Source: MED-G105 sp050331095 (GTDB lineage Bacteria > Pseudomonadota > Alphaproteobacteria > Caulobacterales > Parvularculaceae). From it: a DNA stretch of 64,000 bases. Shown here one piece after another: positions 40,343 to 48,361 of the stretch. How positions within the stretch are numbered: the first letter of the stretch is position 1; every line of letters starts with the position of its first letter. Made by a program: the position numbers and the translations under genes. The stretch lies in contig JBHJHE010000014.1 of NCBI GenBank assembly GCA_050331095.1, forward strand, positions 16,639-80,638, written 5' to 3'. Under the pieces are notes generated by a model, which saw only the letters and a program-made list of their open reading frames with translations, searched no databases and was not told where the DNA came from.

Positions 40343-41605
40343 ATGCGCTACGTATCGACCCGGGGCCGCGCCGCGCCCATCGGCTTCCGCGAGGCGGTCC
40401 TCTCCGGGCTCGCCCCCGACGGCGGGCTCTACGTGCCGGAAGCCTGGCCGGCCGACGCCCTATCGCGCGTCCCCCGCGGCGCGCCGTTCCATGAAATCGC
40501 CGGCCTGGCGCTCGCGCCTTTCGCGGCGCCGGACCTCGCGCGGCCGCAGCTCGAGGAGGCGGCCGCAGCGGCGTTCGCGACCTTCGACCGGCCCGACGTC
40601 GCGCCCCTGTCGCGGCTCGGCGATCTCTGGCTTCTGGAGCTCTTCCACGGCCCCACGCTCGCCTTCAAGGACGTGGCGATGCAGCTCCTTGCGCGCCTCT
40701 ACGACTGGGCGCTTGAAGGGGCGTCGCGGCGTAAGACGATCCTGTGCGCCACGTCGGGCGACACCGGCGGGGCGGCGATCGCCGCGTTCGCGGCGGCGCC
40801 CGCGGCGGATCTCTTCGTCCTCCACCCGAAAGGCCGGATCTCGGAGGTCCAGCGACGCATCATGACCACGATCGATTCGCCGAACGTCGTCAACGTCGCC
40901 GTCAAGGGCGACTTCGACGACTGCCAGCGCATCGTCAAAGCGCTGTTCGCCGATCCCGCGCTCGCCACCGAACGCGACCTTGGCGGCGTCAATTCGATCA
41001 ACTGGGTCCGGCTCGCCATCCAGATGAGCTACTACGCCGCCGCCGCCGCGTGGCTCGACGCCGACGCGCCGGGCTCGGCGGCGCGCGCGTCCTACGTCGT
41101 GCCGACGGGCAATTTCGGCGACGCCTTCGCCGCTTACGCCGCGAAAAAATCCGGCCTCGCCATGGGCCGCATCGGCGTCGCAGTGAACGATAACGATATC
41201 CTCCACCGCACGCTCTCGGACGGCGCCTGGCGCCCGCGGCCGGTGACGGCGACGACCTCGCCGTCGATGGACATTCAGGTGGCGTCGAACTTCGAGCGCC
41301 TCCTGTTCGACGCCGTCGGCCGCGACGCCGAGCGCCTGAGCGCGCTCATGGCCGACCTCGCCGCGCCCGGCGGCGGCGCGCTGCCGCCTGACGCGCTCGC
41401 CGCCGCGCGCCGCGATTTCGGCTCGGCGCGAGCGGACGAGGCCGCGGCGGGCGCAGCCATCGCCGACGCCCGCGCCCGCTTCGGCGCGCTCATCGATCCG
41501 CACACGGCGGTGGGCGGCGTCGCCGCGCGCGCGGTGCGGGCCGAAGGCGCGATCGGCGTCGACGGCGCGCCCGTGGTCGTCCTCGCCACCGCCCATCCGG
41601 CGTAG
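40343..41605 (+). CDS. thrC: threonine synthase, cut by an in-frame amber codon
   Basis: The PLP enzyme that converts phosphohomoserine to threonine. MRYVSTRGRAAPIGFREAVL is the standard start; the PLP lysine is in AFKDVAMQ (about residue 111), with TSGDTGGAAI and VPTGNFGDAFAAY following. TAG at 41603-41605 (codon 421) ends the frame after ATAHPA, but the same frame continues FPDAVVAATG through YADLFERPERL to a TGA at 41750-41752, exactly as in homologues (HPAKFPDAV). AAG to TAG is one change. The lost 48 residues are C-terminal; activity of the truncated enzyme is uncertain. thrB lies about 5.5 kb downstream. Confidence 0.9.
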   Translation: MRYVSTRGRAAPIGFREAVLSGLAPDGGLYVPEAWPADALSRVPRGAPFHEIAGLALAPFAAPDLARPQLEEAAAAAFATFDRPDVAPLSRLGDLWLLELFHGPTLAFKDVAMQLLARLYDWALEGASRRKTILCATSGDTGGAAIAAFAAAPAADLFVLHPKGRISEVQRRIMTTIDSPNVVNVAVKGDFDDCQRIVKALFADPALATERDLGGVNSINWVRLAIQMSYYAAAAAWLDADAPGSAARASYVVPTGNFGDAFAAYAAKKSGLAMGRIGVAVNDNDILHRTLSDGAWRPRPVTATTSPSMDIQVASNFERLLFDAVGRDAERLSALMADLAAPGGGALPPDALAAARRDFGSARADEAAAGAAIADARARFGALIDPHTAVGGVAARAVRAEGAIGVDGAPVVVLATAHPA

Positions 41606-41813
41606 TTTCCCGACGCGGTCGTAGCCGCCACCGGCGAGCGGCCCGCGCCGCCGGCGCGCTACGCCGATCTCTTCGAGCGCCCGGAACGCCTGATCGACGC
41701 GCCGGCCGACGTCGGGGCGGTGCGCGACATCGTGCTCGGGCGCGGCGCGTGACGCTTGGCGCTCGGAGCGCCCGGTCGATAGGTCCCCCGCCAGCGCAGC
41801 GACGGAACGGCGC

Positions 41814-42479
41814 ATGTTGAGTTTCGACTTCAAAAGCGCCAGCCGCCCGACGGCGGAGATCGTTTGCGACGCGCTGACCTTGCGGCCCGCCGAACCGCGC
41901 GACGCCGACGCTTGGCTGCGCCTGCGCGCGACGAGCCGCGCCCATCTCGTGCGCTGGGAGCCGGCCTGGAAGCCGTCGGACGCGACGCCCGAGGCGTTCC
42001 GCGCCCGGGTGCGCGCCCATGCGCGCGCGCGCCGCGCCGGCGTCGCCCTGCCGCTCCTGATGTTCCGCCGCGACGACGACCGGCTCGTCGGCGGCGTGAC
42101 CCTCGCCAACATCCGCTACCAGGCCGCGTGTTCGGGGCAGATCGGTTACTGGGTCGGCGCGCCGTTCGTCCGTCGCGGCTACGCCCTCGCGGCCGTGCGC
42201 GCCGTCATGCGCCACGCCTTCGAGCGCCTCGGCCTCAACCGCATCGAAGCCGCGAGCCAGCCGGACAATGTCGCGTCTTGCCGTTTGTTGGAGCGGGCCG
42301 GCTTCGTCGCCGAGGGCTACGCGCGGGACTATCTCTACATCAACGGCGCCTGGCGCGATCATCGCCTGTTCGCGGCGATCGCGGCCGATTTCGGCGCGGC
42401 GCGGTTTCGCGCGCGGCCGCCGTCGACGCCCGGGCGGGCGGACGTTAAGCGTCCGAAACGAGCCGCGAATGCGCAATGA
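41814..42479 (+). CDS. GNAT acetyltransferase, RimJ/RimL type
   Basis: 221 residues. DALTLRPAEPRDADAWLRLR, then the acetyl-CoA site IGYWVGAPFVRRGYALAAVR (about residue 111) and NRIEAASQPDNVASCRLLER with GFVAEGYARDYLYINGAWRD is the RimJ/RimL (ribosomal-protein N-acetyltransferase) pattern. Its position directly after thrC is common in alphaproteobacteria. The true substrate is not certain. Confidence 0.85.
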   Translation: MLSFDFKSASRPTAEIVCDALTLRPAEPRDADAWLRLRATSRAHLVRWEPAWKPSDATPEAFRARVRAHARARRAGVALPLLMFRRDDDRLVGGVTLANIRYQAACSGQIGYWVGAPFVRRGYALAAVRAVMRHAFERLGLNRIEAASQPDNVASCRLLERAGFVAEGYARDYLYINGAWRDHRLFAAIAADFGAARFRARPPSTPGRADVKRPKRAANAQ

Positions 42480-42704
42480 GTTCGCTTTTTCGTCGCGACG
42501 CGGCGACGATCGGGCGAAAATCGCCGCCTGCGAACGGTCGGCGTCTTGCAACGGCGCAGGGCGCAGTGAATGATCCAGCGTCAGCGATGCGTTTTGGCGA
42601 TCGCTCCTTGGCGCGTGGGCCTTTCCGGCCGATCGGCGCGACGCCGGGGACCATGGCCGGTCGACGAGTGAGCGACGCGCTGACGGACGGGGATCGGGGT
42701 TGAG

Positions 42705-45302
42705 ATGATGGAAACGGTCGCCTTGACGGACATCGCCGCTGCGTCGCCGGCCCTGGACGGCGCGCTTCTTGGCCGAGGCGTCGTCGCCGGCGCGGTCTTG
42801 ATGAGCGCCGCGTTCCTCGCCGGCGTCGCGGTGCTGGCGCGCGCGGCCGTGGCGCTCACCGCTTTCCTGGCTGTCGCTTTCGGAGGCGCTCTCGCCGTCG
42901 TCGCGCTCGGCCTGGCGCCGGCGCCGAGCCCGACCCACGCCGCGCTGCTCGCCGCCGCCTTCGGCGCTTCGGGGCTCCTCTTCATTTCCGCTGCGGTCGG
43001 ACCCATTCGCGAGAACGCGGCCCTCGGCGGCGTTCTTTTCGCGGCGGCGATCAGCCTCGTCGGCATCGGCGTCATCAACGTCGCGCTCGCGGGCGAGGCG
43101 GCGAACTTGCTGAAATTCTCGCTCTTCGGGGCGGGCGCCGCCGCCGGCGTCGTCGTTCTCGCCGCGGCCCTGCGCGGCGACGGGGGCGCGCAACTGATCG
43201 CGCCGGGCGTCGCGCTTGCGGGCGTCGCCCCGGCGATCGCGCCTTATATCGGGGCTGGCGATTACGGCGTCGGACCGGTGGCCGCCCAGGCGATTTTCGT
43301 CGTCGGGTTCGTCAGCGCCGGCGTGCTCGCCGCCACCGAAGCCGCCCTCGGCCGCGCCCGCGTCGCCGGCTTCGGCGCCGGCGCGAAGGAGGCGGAGGCC
43401 GCCGCCGCCTCGCGCGTCCACGCAGCCGAGCTCGTGCGCGCCCGGGCGAGCGCCGCCATGACCGCCGCCAACGCCAAGCCGAACGGCGCGTCGGGGGCGC
43501 AGCCGCGGGTCTCGGAGAACAAGCTCGCCGAGGTCCTGGATTACGCCGGCGTCGCCGTGTGGGACTGGAGCCCGTCGCGGGCCCACCAGTCGGAATCCTT
43601 CGCCGCCATGATGGGTTCTGAGACGCGCGGGCTCTTCACGCCGGACGCGCTGCGCAATTTCGTCCATCCCGACGACAAGACACGGCTTGAGCGCGACGTC
43701 CTCGGCGTCGACGGCGCCGACGACGGGTTCGACGTCGCCCTGCGCCTCGTCGGCGGCCGGCGCGTGCGCCTGCGCGGGGCGCGGGCCGTCGCCGGCGACG
43801 GCGAGCTAGAGCGCATCATCGTTTTCCTGGAGCCGGCGGACGCCGGCGAGGCCGCGCCGGACGGGCCCCTCGCGACGGCCGCGAGCGCGCTCGCAGCCGC
43901 GGCCAACGCCGCCGCGCCCGGCGGCGTCAGCCCGTCGACGGTGGCGGCGGCCCTCGACGCCGGCGGGTTTTCGGCGATCTTCCAGCCGATCGTCCGCCTG
44001 CGCGATAAAGAGACCGTGGGCTATGAAGCCCTCCTGCGCTGGTCGCCGACGTCGGACGCCAACGGCGTTGACGGCGCGCTCGCTGACGCGCCCCTCGAAG
44101 ACGTGGTGCGCGCCGCGATCCTCGCCGGCCGTGGCGGCGACCTCGCGCGGATGATGGTCGAGGCCGCCGCGCGTAAGGCCGCGGCGGCGAACCGCGACCG
44201 GCCGATGCGTCCGCGCGCCGACGCCGCGCCGATCTTCTGCGCCGTGAACGTTTCGGCGAGCCAGGCGTTGACGTCCCGCTTCGTCGACGACGTTCGCGCG
44301 GCGCTCGACGCGGCGGACCTGCCGCGCGGCGCGATCGTCGTAGAGCTGACGGAGGCGGAGCGTCTCGACGACGTCGAGCGCGCCGAGGCGACGTTCAAGG
44401 CGCTGCGCGAGCTCGGCGTGGGGCTCGCGTTCGACGATTTCGGCGCCGGCTTTTCGTCGCTCGCCCACCTTCACCGCTTTTCGTTCGACTATCTGAAGAT
44501 CGACAAATCGTTCGCCGCCGGCGTCGCCGACGACAAGGGCGCGGCGAAGATCGTGGCGGCGCTTTGCGGCCTCGCGCGCGATTTCGGGATGACGGTCATC
44601 GCCGAAGGCGTCGAAGACGCGCGCGCCGCGTCCGCGGCGAGCGTCGCCGGTTGCGCGCTGGCGCAAGGCTTCCACTTCGGCGCCGACAGCGGCCCGCCGA
44701 TGGCGCTGGCGCCCCCCGCCGCCCAGAAGTCGGGGCCCGACGGCGAGGCGACCGGGCGCGAAGACGGGACTGTCGTCGCTGCGGCCCAAGCGCCGACGAA
44801 CGGCGCTCGGACCAAGGACGATGTGGCGAAAGATCCGGCGGAACAGGCGGGGCTCGACGCCGCCGCCAGCAAAGGCGGAGCCCTCGTCCTCGCCGGTGCG
44901 CGCGACATGGCCGACGTCGCCCCCGGCAAACGCTCGGACGCCGGCCGGCGGCGCGACGCGCCCCGCACCGGCGCGCAACTCCGCGCGCGCCTCACGGCCG
45001 CAGCGCGCCGCGCCGATGAACCGACGCGCGATGGGGCGAAGCAAGACGCGTCAAAGCTAGACGGGTTGAAGCGAGACGGGCCGAAGCGAGACGGGGCGAA
45101 ACGCGGCGAGACGACCGCCGCCGCCGCCCGGCGCGACGACGCCGGCGAGGTCGAGCTCTCGCGCCGCGACCGCGTCGACGCGCGCGACGGGTCCGCGGCG
45201 CGGCGGCGCGACGAGCCGCTCGTTCTCGATGCGGATCTTCAGGCGGCCGCCCCTTCGAGCCGCCGCGCGCGCCGCAAGGGCTGGCGCCGCGACTTGCGAT
45301 AG
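42705..45302 (+). CDS. membrane-anchored EAL-domain c-di-GMP phosphodiesterase
   Basis: 865 residues. About eight hydrophobic helices (residues 20-215) form a possible sensor, then a coiled coil and a PAS-like domain (AEVLDYAGVAVWDWSP). The EAL domain runs from about residue 425: YEALLRW, NVSASQ, VELTE, DDFGAG, KIDKSF, EGVED and QGFHFG. All metal- and Glu-catalysis positions I can check are present, so it should hydrolyse cyclic di-GMP. There is no GGDEF domain. The last ~190 residues are a disordered charged tail with a five-unit 15-bp array. It ends in TAG. Confidence 0.9.
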   Translation: MMETVALTDIAAASPALDGALLGRGVVAGAVLMSAAFLAGVAVLARAAVALTAFLAVAFGGALAVVALGLAPAPSPTHAALLAAAFGASGLLFISAAVGPIRENAALGGVLFAAAISLVGIGVINVALAGEAANLLKFSLFGAGAAAGVVVLAAALRGDGGAQLIAPGVALAGVAPAIAPYIGAGDYGVGPVAAQAIFVVGFVSAGVLAATEAALGRARVAGFGAGAKEAEAAAASRVHAAELVRARASAAMTAANAKPNGASGAQPRVSENKLAEVLDYAGVAVWDWSPSRAHQSESFAAMMGSETRGLFTPDALRNFVHPDDKTRLERDVLGVDGADDGFDVALRLVGGRRVRLRGARAVAGDGELERIIVFLEPADAGEAAPDGPLATAASALAAAANAAAPGGVSPSTVAAALDAGGFSAIFQPIVRLRDKETVGYEALLRWSPTSDANGVDGALADAPLEDVVRAAILAGRGGDLARMMVEAAARKAAAANRDRPMRPRADAAPIFCAVNVSASQALTSRFVDDVRAALDAADLPRGAIVVELTEAERLDDVERAEATFKALRELGVGLAFDDFGAGFSSLAHLHRFSFDYLKIDKSFAAGVADDKGAAKIVAALCGLARDFGMTVIAEGVEDARAASAASVAGCALAQGFHFGADSGPPMALAPPAAQKSGPDGEATGREDGTVVAAAQAPTNGARTKDDVAKDPAEQAGLDAAASKGGALVLAGARDMADVAPGKRSDAGRRRDAPRTGAQLRARLTAAARRADEPTRDGAKQDASKLDGLKRDGPKRDGAKRGETTAAAARRDDAGEVELSRRDRVDARDGSAARRRDEPLVLDADLQAAAPSSRRARRKGWRRDLR
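45030..45104 (+). repeat. 15-bp tandem array in EAL-protein tail, five units
   Basis: Five 15-bp units encode DGAKQ, DASKL, DGLKR, DGPKR and DGAKR. The last three units differ from each other at only one to three positions. Confidence 0.92.
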
Positions 45303-45325
45303 GCCCGACCCCGGCGCTCCTCAGG

Positions 45326-45366
45326 GCGTCCGACTGTTTCAATCAGTAGACGGGATGTTCTAGAGC
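45326..45366 (+). repeat. dispersed palindromic repeat, diverged copy
   Basis: Shares the core GACTGTTTCAATCAG and GATG-TCTAGAGC with the intact copy about 95 bp downstream. The left arm is decayed. Confidence 0.7.
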
Positions 45367-45423
45367 GCCGGGCGTTCAGCTTGGATCGGGCGAAGACCGT
45401 TTCAGGCGCTCACAACAAAGAAT

Positions 45424-45466
45424 CTAGAGCATCGGACTGTTTCAATCAGAAAACGTGATGCTCTAG
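45424..45466 (+). repeat. dispersed palindromic repeat, intact copy
   Basis: Perfect 10-bp arms CTAGAGCATC (45424-45433) and GATGCTCTAG (45457-45466) around a 23-nt loop containing GACTGTTTCAATCAG. Similar GAGCATC...GATGCTC repeats are widespread in alphaproteobacterial intergenic DNA. The YqgE stop codon lies inside the right arm. Confidence 0.85.
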
Positions 45467-46062
45467 TTCAACCGGTCGTTTTCGTCCCGGGCGCTGGCCC
45501 AGGCGGGCGAGAAAATCGCCGCCGTGACGCCGAGGCGTTCGAACGCCGCCGACCAGCTCGCCTCTGGATCGGCGGCGAACACGATCTCTTCGTCGATCGG
45601 GCAGTGCGCCCAGGCGTTCTGGCGGATCTCGTCCTCAAGTTGACCGGGGCCCCAACCGGCGTAGCCGATCGCAAAACAAAACCGCGCCGACGGCGTTCGG
45701 TCGGGCCGGACGCCGGCGATGTCGCGCAGGATCTCGCGCGACACGGTGAGGCCGATCTCGGCCGTGACCCCGATCGTGCCGTCGATGCGGTAGTCGAGCG
45801 TGTGGATGACGAGCCCGCGGTCGGTCTGCACCGGCCCGCCATAGTAGACCGGCTCGCCGCCGACGGCGGGGCGCGGATCGATGTCCATCGGCTCTAGCAG
45901 ATCGCCGATCTCGACATTGCTGAGGGGCTTGTTCACGACGACGCCCATGGCGTGTTCTTCGTCGTGGGCGCATATTAGCGCCACCGCGCGTTCGAAGCGC
46001 GGATCGCCCATGTTGGGCGCCGCGATCAGGAGATTGCCGGTCAAAAAGTCGCGTTCGGCCAT
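45463..46062 (-). CDS. YqgE/AlgH family protein
   Basis: 199 residues from the ATG at 46062. LTGNLLIAAPNMGDPRFERA, GVVVNKPLSN, VYYGGPVQTDRGLVIHT and GYAGWGPGQLEDEIRQNAW are the family blocks. The molecular function of YqgE/AlgH is not established. The TAG stop is formed by the arm of the neighbouring palindromic repeat, so the insertion may have set the C-terminus. Upstream in-frame codons would give an Arg-rich non-conserved extension. Confidence 0.9.
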   Translation of the reverse strand: MAERDFLTGNLLIAAPNMGDPRFERAVALICAHDEEHAMGVVVNKPLSNVEIGDLLEPMDIDPRPAVGGEPVYYGGPVQTDRGLVIHTLDYRIDGTIGVTAEIGLTVSREILRDIAGVRPDRTPSARFCFAIGYAGWGPGQLEDEIRQNAWAHCPIDEEIVFAADPEASWSAAFERLGVTAAIFSPAWASARDENDRLN

Positions 46063-46202
46063 GTCCTCGTCCGCGCCGCGTGCGCGCGTTGCCGTCGGGC
46101 GACGAGCGTAGGCGGCGCGCGCGCGGCCCACAACCTCGCCCGGCTTGCGCCGCCGGCGCCCGCGCTCCACAACCGGCGGCGAGAAAATCGAGGAGACGAG
46201 CG

Positions 46203-46685
46203 ATGGCGATAGCCGTAGGCGACAAAATTCCGAACGCGACCTTGATGCTGGCGACGGCGAACGGGCCGGAAAAAGTCGACGCCGCGACGTATTGCGGTTC
46301 CGGCAAGACCGCGCTCTTTGCAGTGCCGGGCGCCTTCTCGCCGACCTGTTCGGCGCAGCACCTGCCGGGCTTCGTGGCGCACGCGGACGAAATCAAGGCC
46401 AAGGGCGTCGACAGGATCGCCTGCGTTTCGGTCAACGACGCCTTCGTCATGGGGGCGTGGGGCGCCGCGCATGGCGCCGACGGCAAGGTCGAGATGGTCG
46501 CCGACGGGAACGGCGAGTTCGCCCGCGCCCTCGGCCTGACGATGGACGGCGCCGGCTACGGCATGGGCGAGCGCTCCCAGCGCTACTCCGCCGTCATCGA
46601 GGACGGGGTCGTCAAGACGCTGAACGTCGAAGAGGGCGGCGCGTTCGAGGCGTCGAGCGCCGAACGGATGCTGGAGCAGCTATAG
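46203..46685 (+). CDS. peroxiredoxin (Prx5/AhpE type)
   Basis: 160 residues. The peroxidatic cysteine sits in PGAFSPTCSAQHLPGF (about residue 48), and DGNGEFARALGLTMDG and AYGMGERSQRYSAVIEDGVV-like blocks follow the Prx5 subfamily. It reduces hydroperoxides in the cytosol, probably with glutathione or glutaredoxin. It ends normally in TAG after RMLEQL. A GGAGACGAGCG spacer precedes the ATG at 46203; divergent from yqgE. Confidence 0.92.
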   Translation: MAIAVGDKIPNATLMLATANGPEKVDAATYCGSGKTALFAVPGAFSPTCSAQHLPGFVAHADEIKAKGVDRIACVSVNDAFVMGAWGAAHGADGKVEMVADGNGEFARALGLTMDGAGYGMGERSQRYSAVIEDGVVKTLNVEEGGAFEASSAERMLEQL

Positions 46686-46690
46686 GCCCG

Positions 46691-47128
46691 TCAGGCCGGA
46701 ACGCCGGCGCGCGCGAGCGCGTCGGCCCGTTCGTTCCCGGGGTCGCCGTCATGGCCCTTGCCCCAGCGCCACTCGATCGCGCGGTTTTCAGCGCGCGCGG
46801 CCCCCACAAGTTCGTCCAGCGCGATCCAGAGGTCCTTGTTCTTGACGGGCTTGCGCGCGGCCGTCTTCCAGCCGTTGCGCCGCCAGCCTTCGATCCATGA
46901 CGTGATGCCGTTCTTGACGTACTGACTGTCGGTGTAGACCCGAACGGCCGGCGCGTCGGCGACGGCCTTCAGGCCCTCGATCGCGGCGACGAGCTCCATG
47001 CGGGTGTTCGTCGTCTCGCGCTCGCCGCCACAGAGCTCGCGCTTCGCGTCCCCGTCGAGAATAAGCGCGCCCCAGCCGCCGGGGCCGGGGTTTCCCGAGC
47101 AGGCGCCGTCGGTATAGATATCGATCAC
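46691..47128 (-). CDS. rnhA: ribonuclease HI
   Basis: 145 residues. The catalytic acids are in DGACSGNPGPGG (Asp), TRMELVAAIEGL (Glu), YTDSQYV (Asp) and GNERADALA (Asp). It cleaves RNA in RNA-DNA hybrids during replication. It lies downstream of thrB, a classic proteobacterial pairing (ispH-thrB-rnhA here), separated from it by a 15-bp period array. Confidence 0.95.
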   Translation of the reverse strand: MIDIYTDGACSGNPGPGGWGALILDGDAKRELCGGERETTNTRMELVAAIEGLKAVADAPAVRVYTDSQYVKNGITSWIEGWRRNGWKTAARKPVKNKDLWIALDELVGAARAENRAIEWRWGKGHDGDPGNERADALARAGVPA

Positions 47129-47139
47129 GATAAAACTCC

Positions 47140-47199
47140 GTCTAGGGAAAATCGGCTTAGGGAAAGCCGGCTTAAGGAGAGCCGGCTTAAGGAGAACTG
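47140..47199 (-). repeat. 15-bp tandem array between rnhA and thrB, four units
   Basis: Four 15-bp units (47140-47154, 47155-47169, 47170-47184, 47185-47199) with core GGCTTAAGGAGA. Each of the last three contains CTTA, which on the minus strand gives TAA; the thrB stop lies in the unit nearest the gene. Part of the array is therefore non-coding. Confidence 0.9.
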
Positions 47200-48188
47200 G
47201 GGTCGGCCTCGCGGTGGCGGCGGAGCAGCCGCTCGTATTCGCGGGGATCCTTGACTTGCACGACCGCGCCGTCGACCTGGTGCAGATAGTCGTAAAGCCG
47301 CGTCAGCATGAAGCGCAAGGCCGAGCCGCGCAGGAAGAGGGGCAGGGCGGCGCGCTCCGCCCCGCTCAGGTCGCGGACCTCGGCGTAGCCCGCCATCAGC
47401 GCCGCGGCGTTGTCGGCGAGCCAAACCGCGTCGCCGGGCGCGGCCCGGCAGGAGATCGCGGAGCACCAGGCGTTGAGGCAGATCGCCAGGTCGTACGCAA
47501 AAAAATCCGTACACGAGAAATAGAAGTCGATGACGCCGGAGACGGCCGCGCCGCGAAAGAAGACGTTGTCGGGAAAAAGATCCGCATGCACAAGGCCGCG
47601 GGGAAGGCCCGCCGTTCCCTCGTCGGGCCAGTCCCGCGCGAGCGCGGCCGCCTCGTCTTCGGCGAGAGCGGCGGCGTCCCGCGCCCAGTCCGGCGTTTCC
47701 GCGACGCTCTGAAGCCGCGCCGAACAGGCCGCGGCGAGCTCGCGCCATCCGTCGACGGACAAGGGGTTCGTCCGGTCCCCGCCGAAGCCGCGGGCGTTCT
47801 CGTGCAGGCCCGCGAGCGTGCGGCCGCGCGCGCGCGCGCGCGCCGGCGAGGGCGCCATGTCGGGCGCGCCCTCGAGGAAGCTGATCATGATCGCCGGCCG
47901 GCCGGCGAGCTCCCCGAGGCGTCGGCCGTCGCGCATGACGATCGGCGACGGCGCCGGCGCGCCGCTGGCGGCGAAATGGGCCATGACGGCGAGGAAGTAG
48001 GGCACGTCTTCCGTCGCGACGCGGCGCTCGAACAGGGTGAGGACGAACCGGCCGCCGCTCGTCGAGACGATGTAGTTCGTGTTCTCGACGCCCTGCGCGA
48101 CGCCCTCGTAACGCGTCAGCGTTCCGACGTCGTAAAGACGCAGGAAGGCCTCGAGTTCGGCCTCCGCGACGTGGGTGTAGACGGCCAT
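47187..48188 (-). CDS. thrB: homoserine kinase (ThrB, aminoglycoside-kinase fold)
   Basis: 333 residues. EGVAQGVENTNYIVSTSGGR, PAIMISFLEGAP, GLVHADLFPDNVFFRG (catalytic loop, about residue 196) and GVIDFYFSCTDFFAYDLAIC are the blocks of the type II ThrB. It phosphorylates homoserine for threonine synthase. The frame contains a run of nine CG dinucleotides (47825-47842) encoding Ala-Arg repeats. The stop lies inside the 15-bp array. Confidence 0.95.
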   Translation of the reverse strand: MAVYTHVAEAELEAFLRLYDVGTLTRYEGVAQGVENTNYIVSTSGGRFVLTLFERRVATEDVPYFLAVMAHFAASGAPAPSPIVMRDGRRLGELAGRPAIMISFLEGAPDMAPSPARARARGRTLAGLHENARGFGGDRTNPLSVDGWRELAAACSARLQSVAETPDWARDAAALAEDEAAALARDWPDEGTAGLPRGLVHADLFPDNVFFRGAAVSGVIDFYFSCTDFFAYDLAICLNAWCSAISCRAAPGDAVWLADNAAALMAGYAEVRDLSGAERAALPLFLRGSALRFMLTRLYDYLHQVDGAVVQVKDPREYERLLRRHREADPSSP

Positions 48189-48204
48189 CGCTCGCGGCGC
48201 GGCG

Positions 48205-48315
48205 TCAGTCGGCGGCGAAGCCGAGGCGGATCCGCTCGGCCTCGACGACGGGTGTGACCATGATTTCGCCGAAACGCTTCATCGCGCGCCCTTCGCTCGT
48301 GCGGACTGCGAGCAT
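48205..48315 (-). CDS. possible small protein between ispH and thrB
   Basis: A 36-codon open frame (MLAVRTSEGRAMKRFGEIMV, ending LGFAAD) in the gap between ispH and thrB, with a second ATG at 48282. The internal part MKRFGEIMVTPVVEAERIRL looks protein-like, but there is no clear ribosome-binding site and I know no homologue. Low confidence. Confidence 0.25.
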   Translation of the reverse strand: MLAVRTSEGRAMKRFGEIMVTPVVEAERIRLGFAAD

Positions 48316-48361
48316 CGCCCCGCTCGTCGTCGCTGGCAAAGGCGAATGCGGGCCCCGGCGG

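Noticed and set aside
41490..43667. A 725-codon minus-strand frame over thrC, GNAT and EAL genes
   Set aside because: Antisense shadow with no motif; the plus-strand genes are clear.
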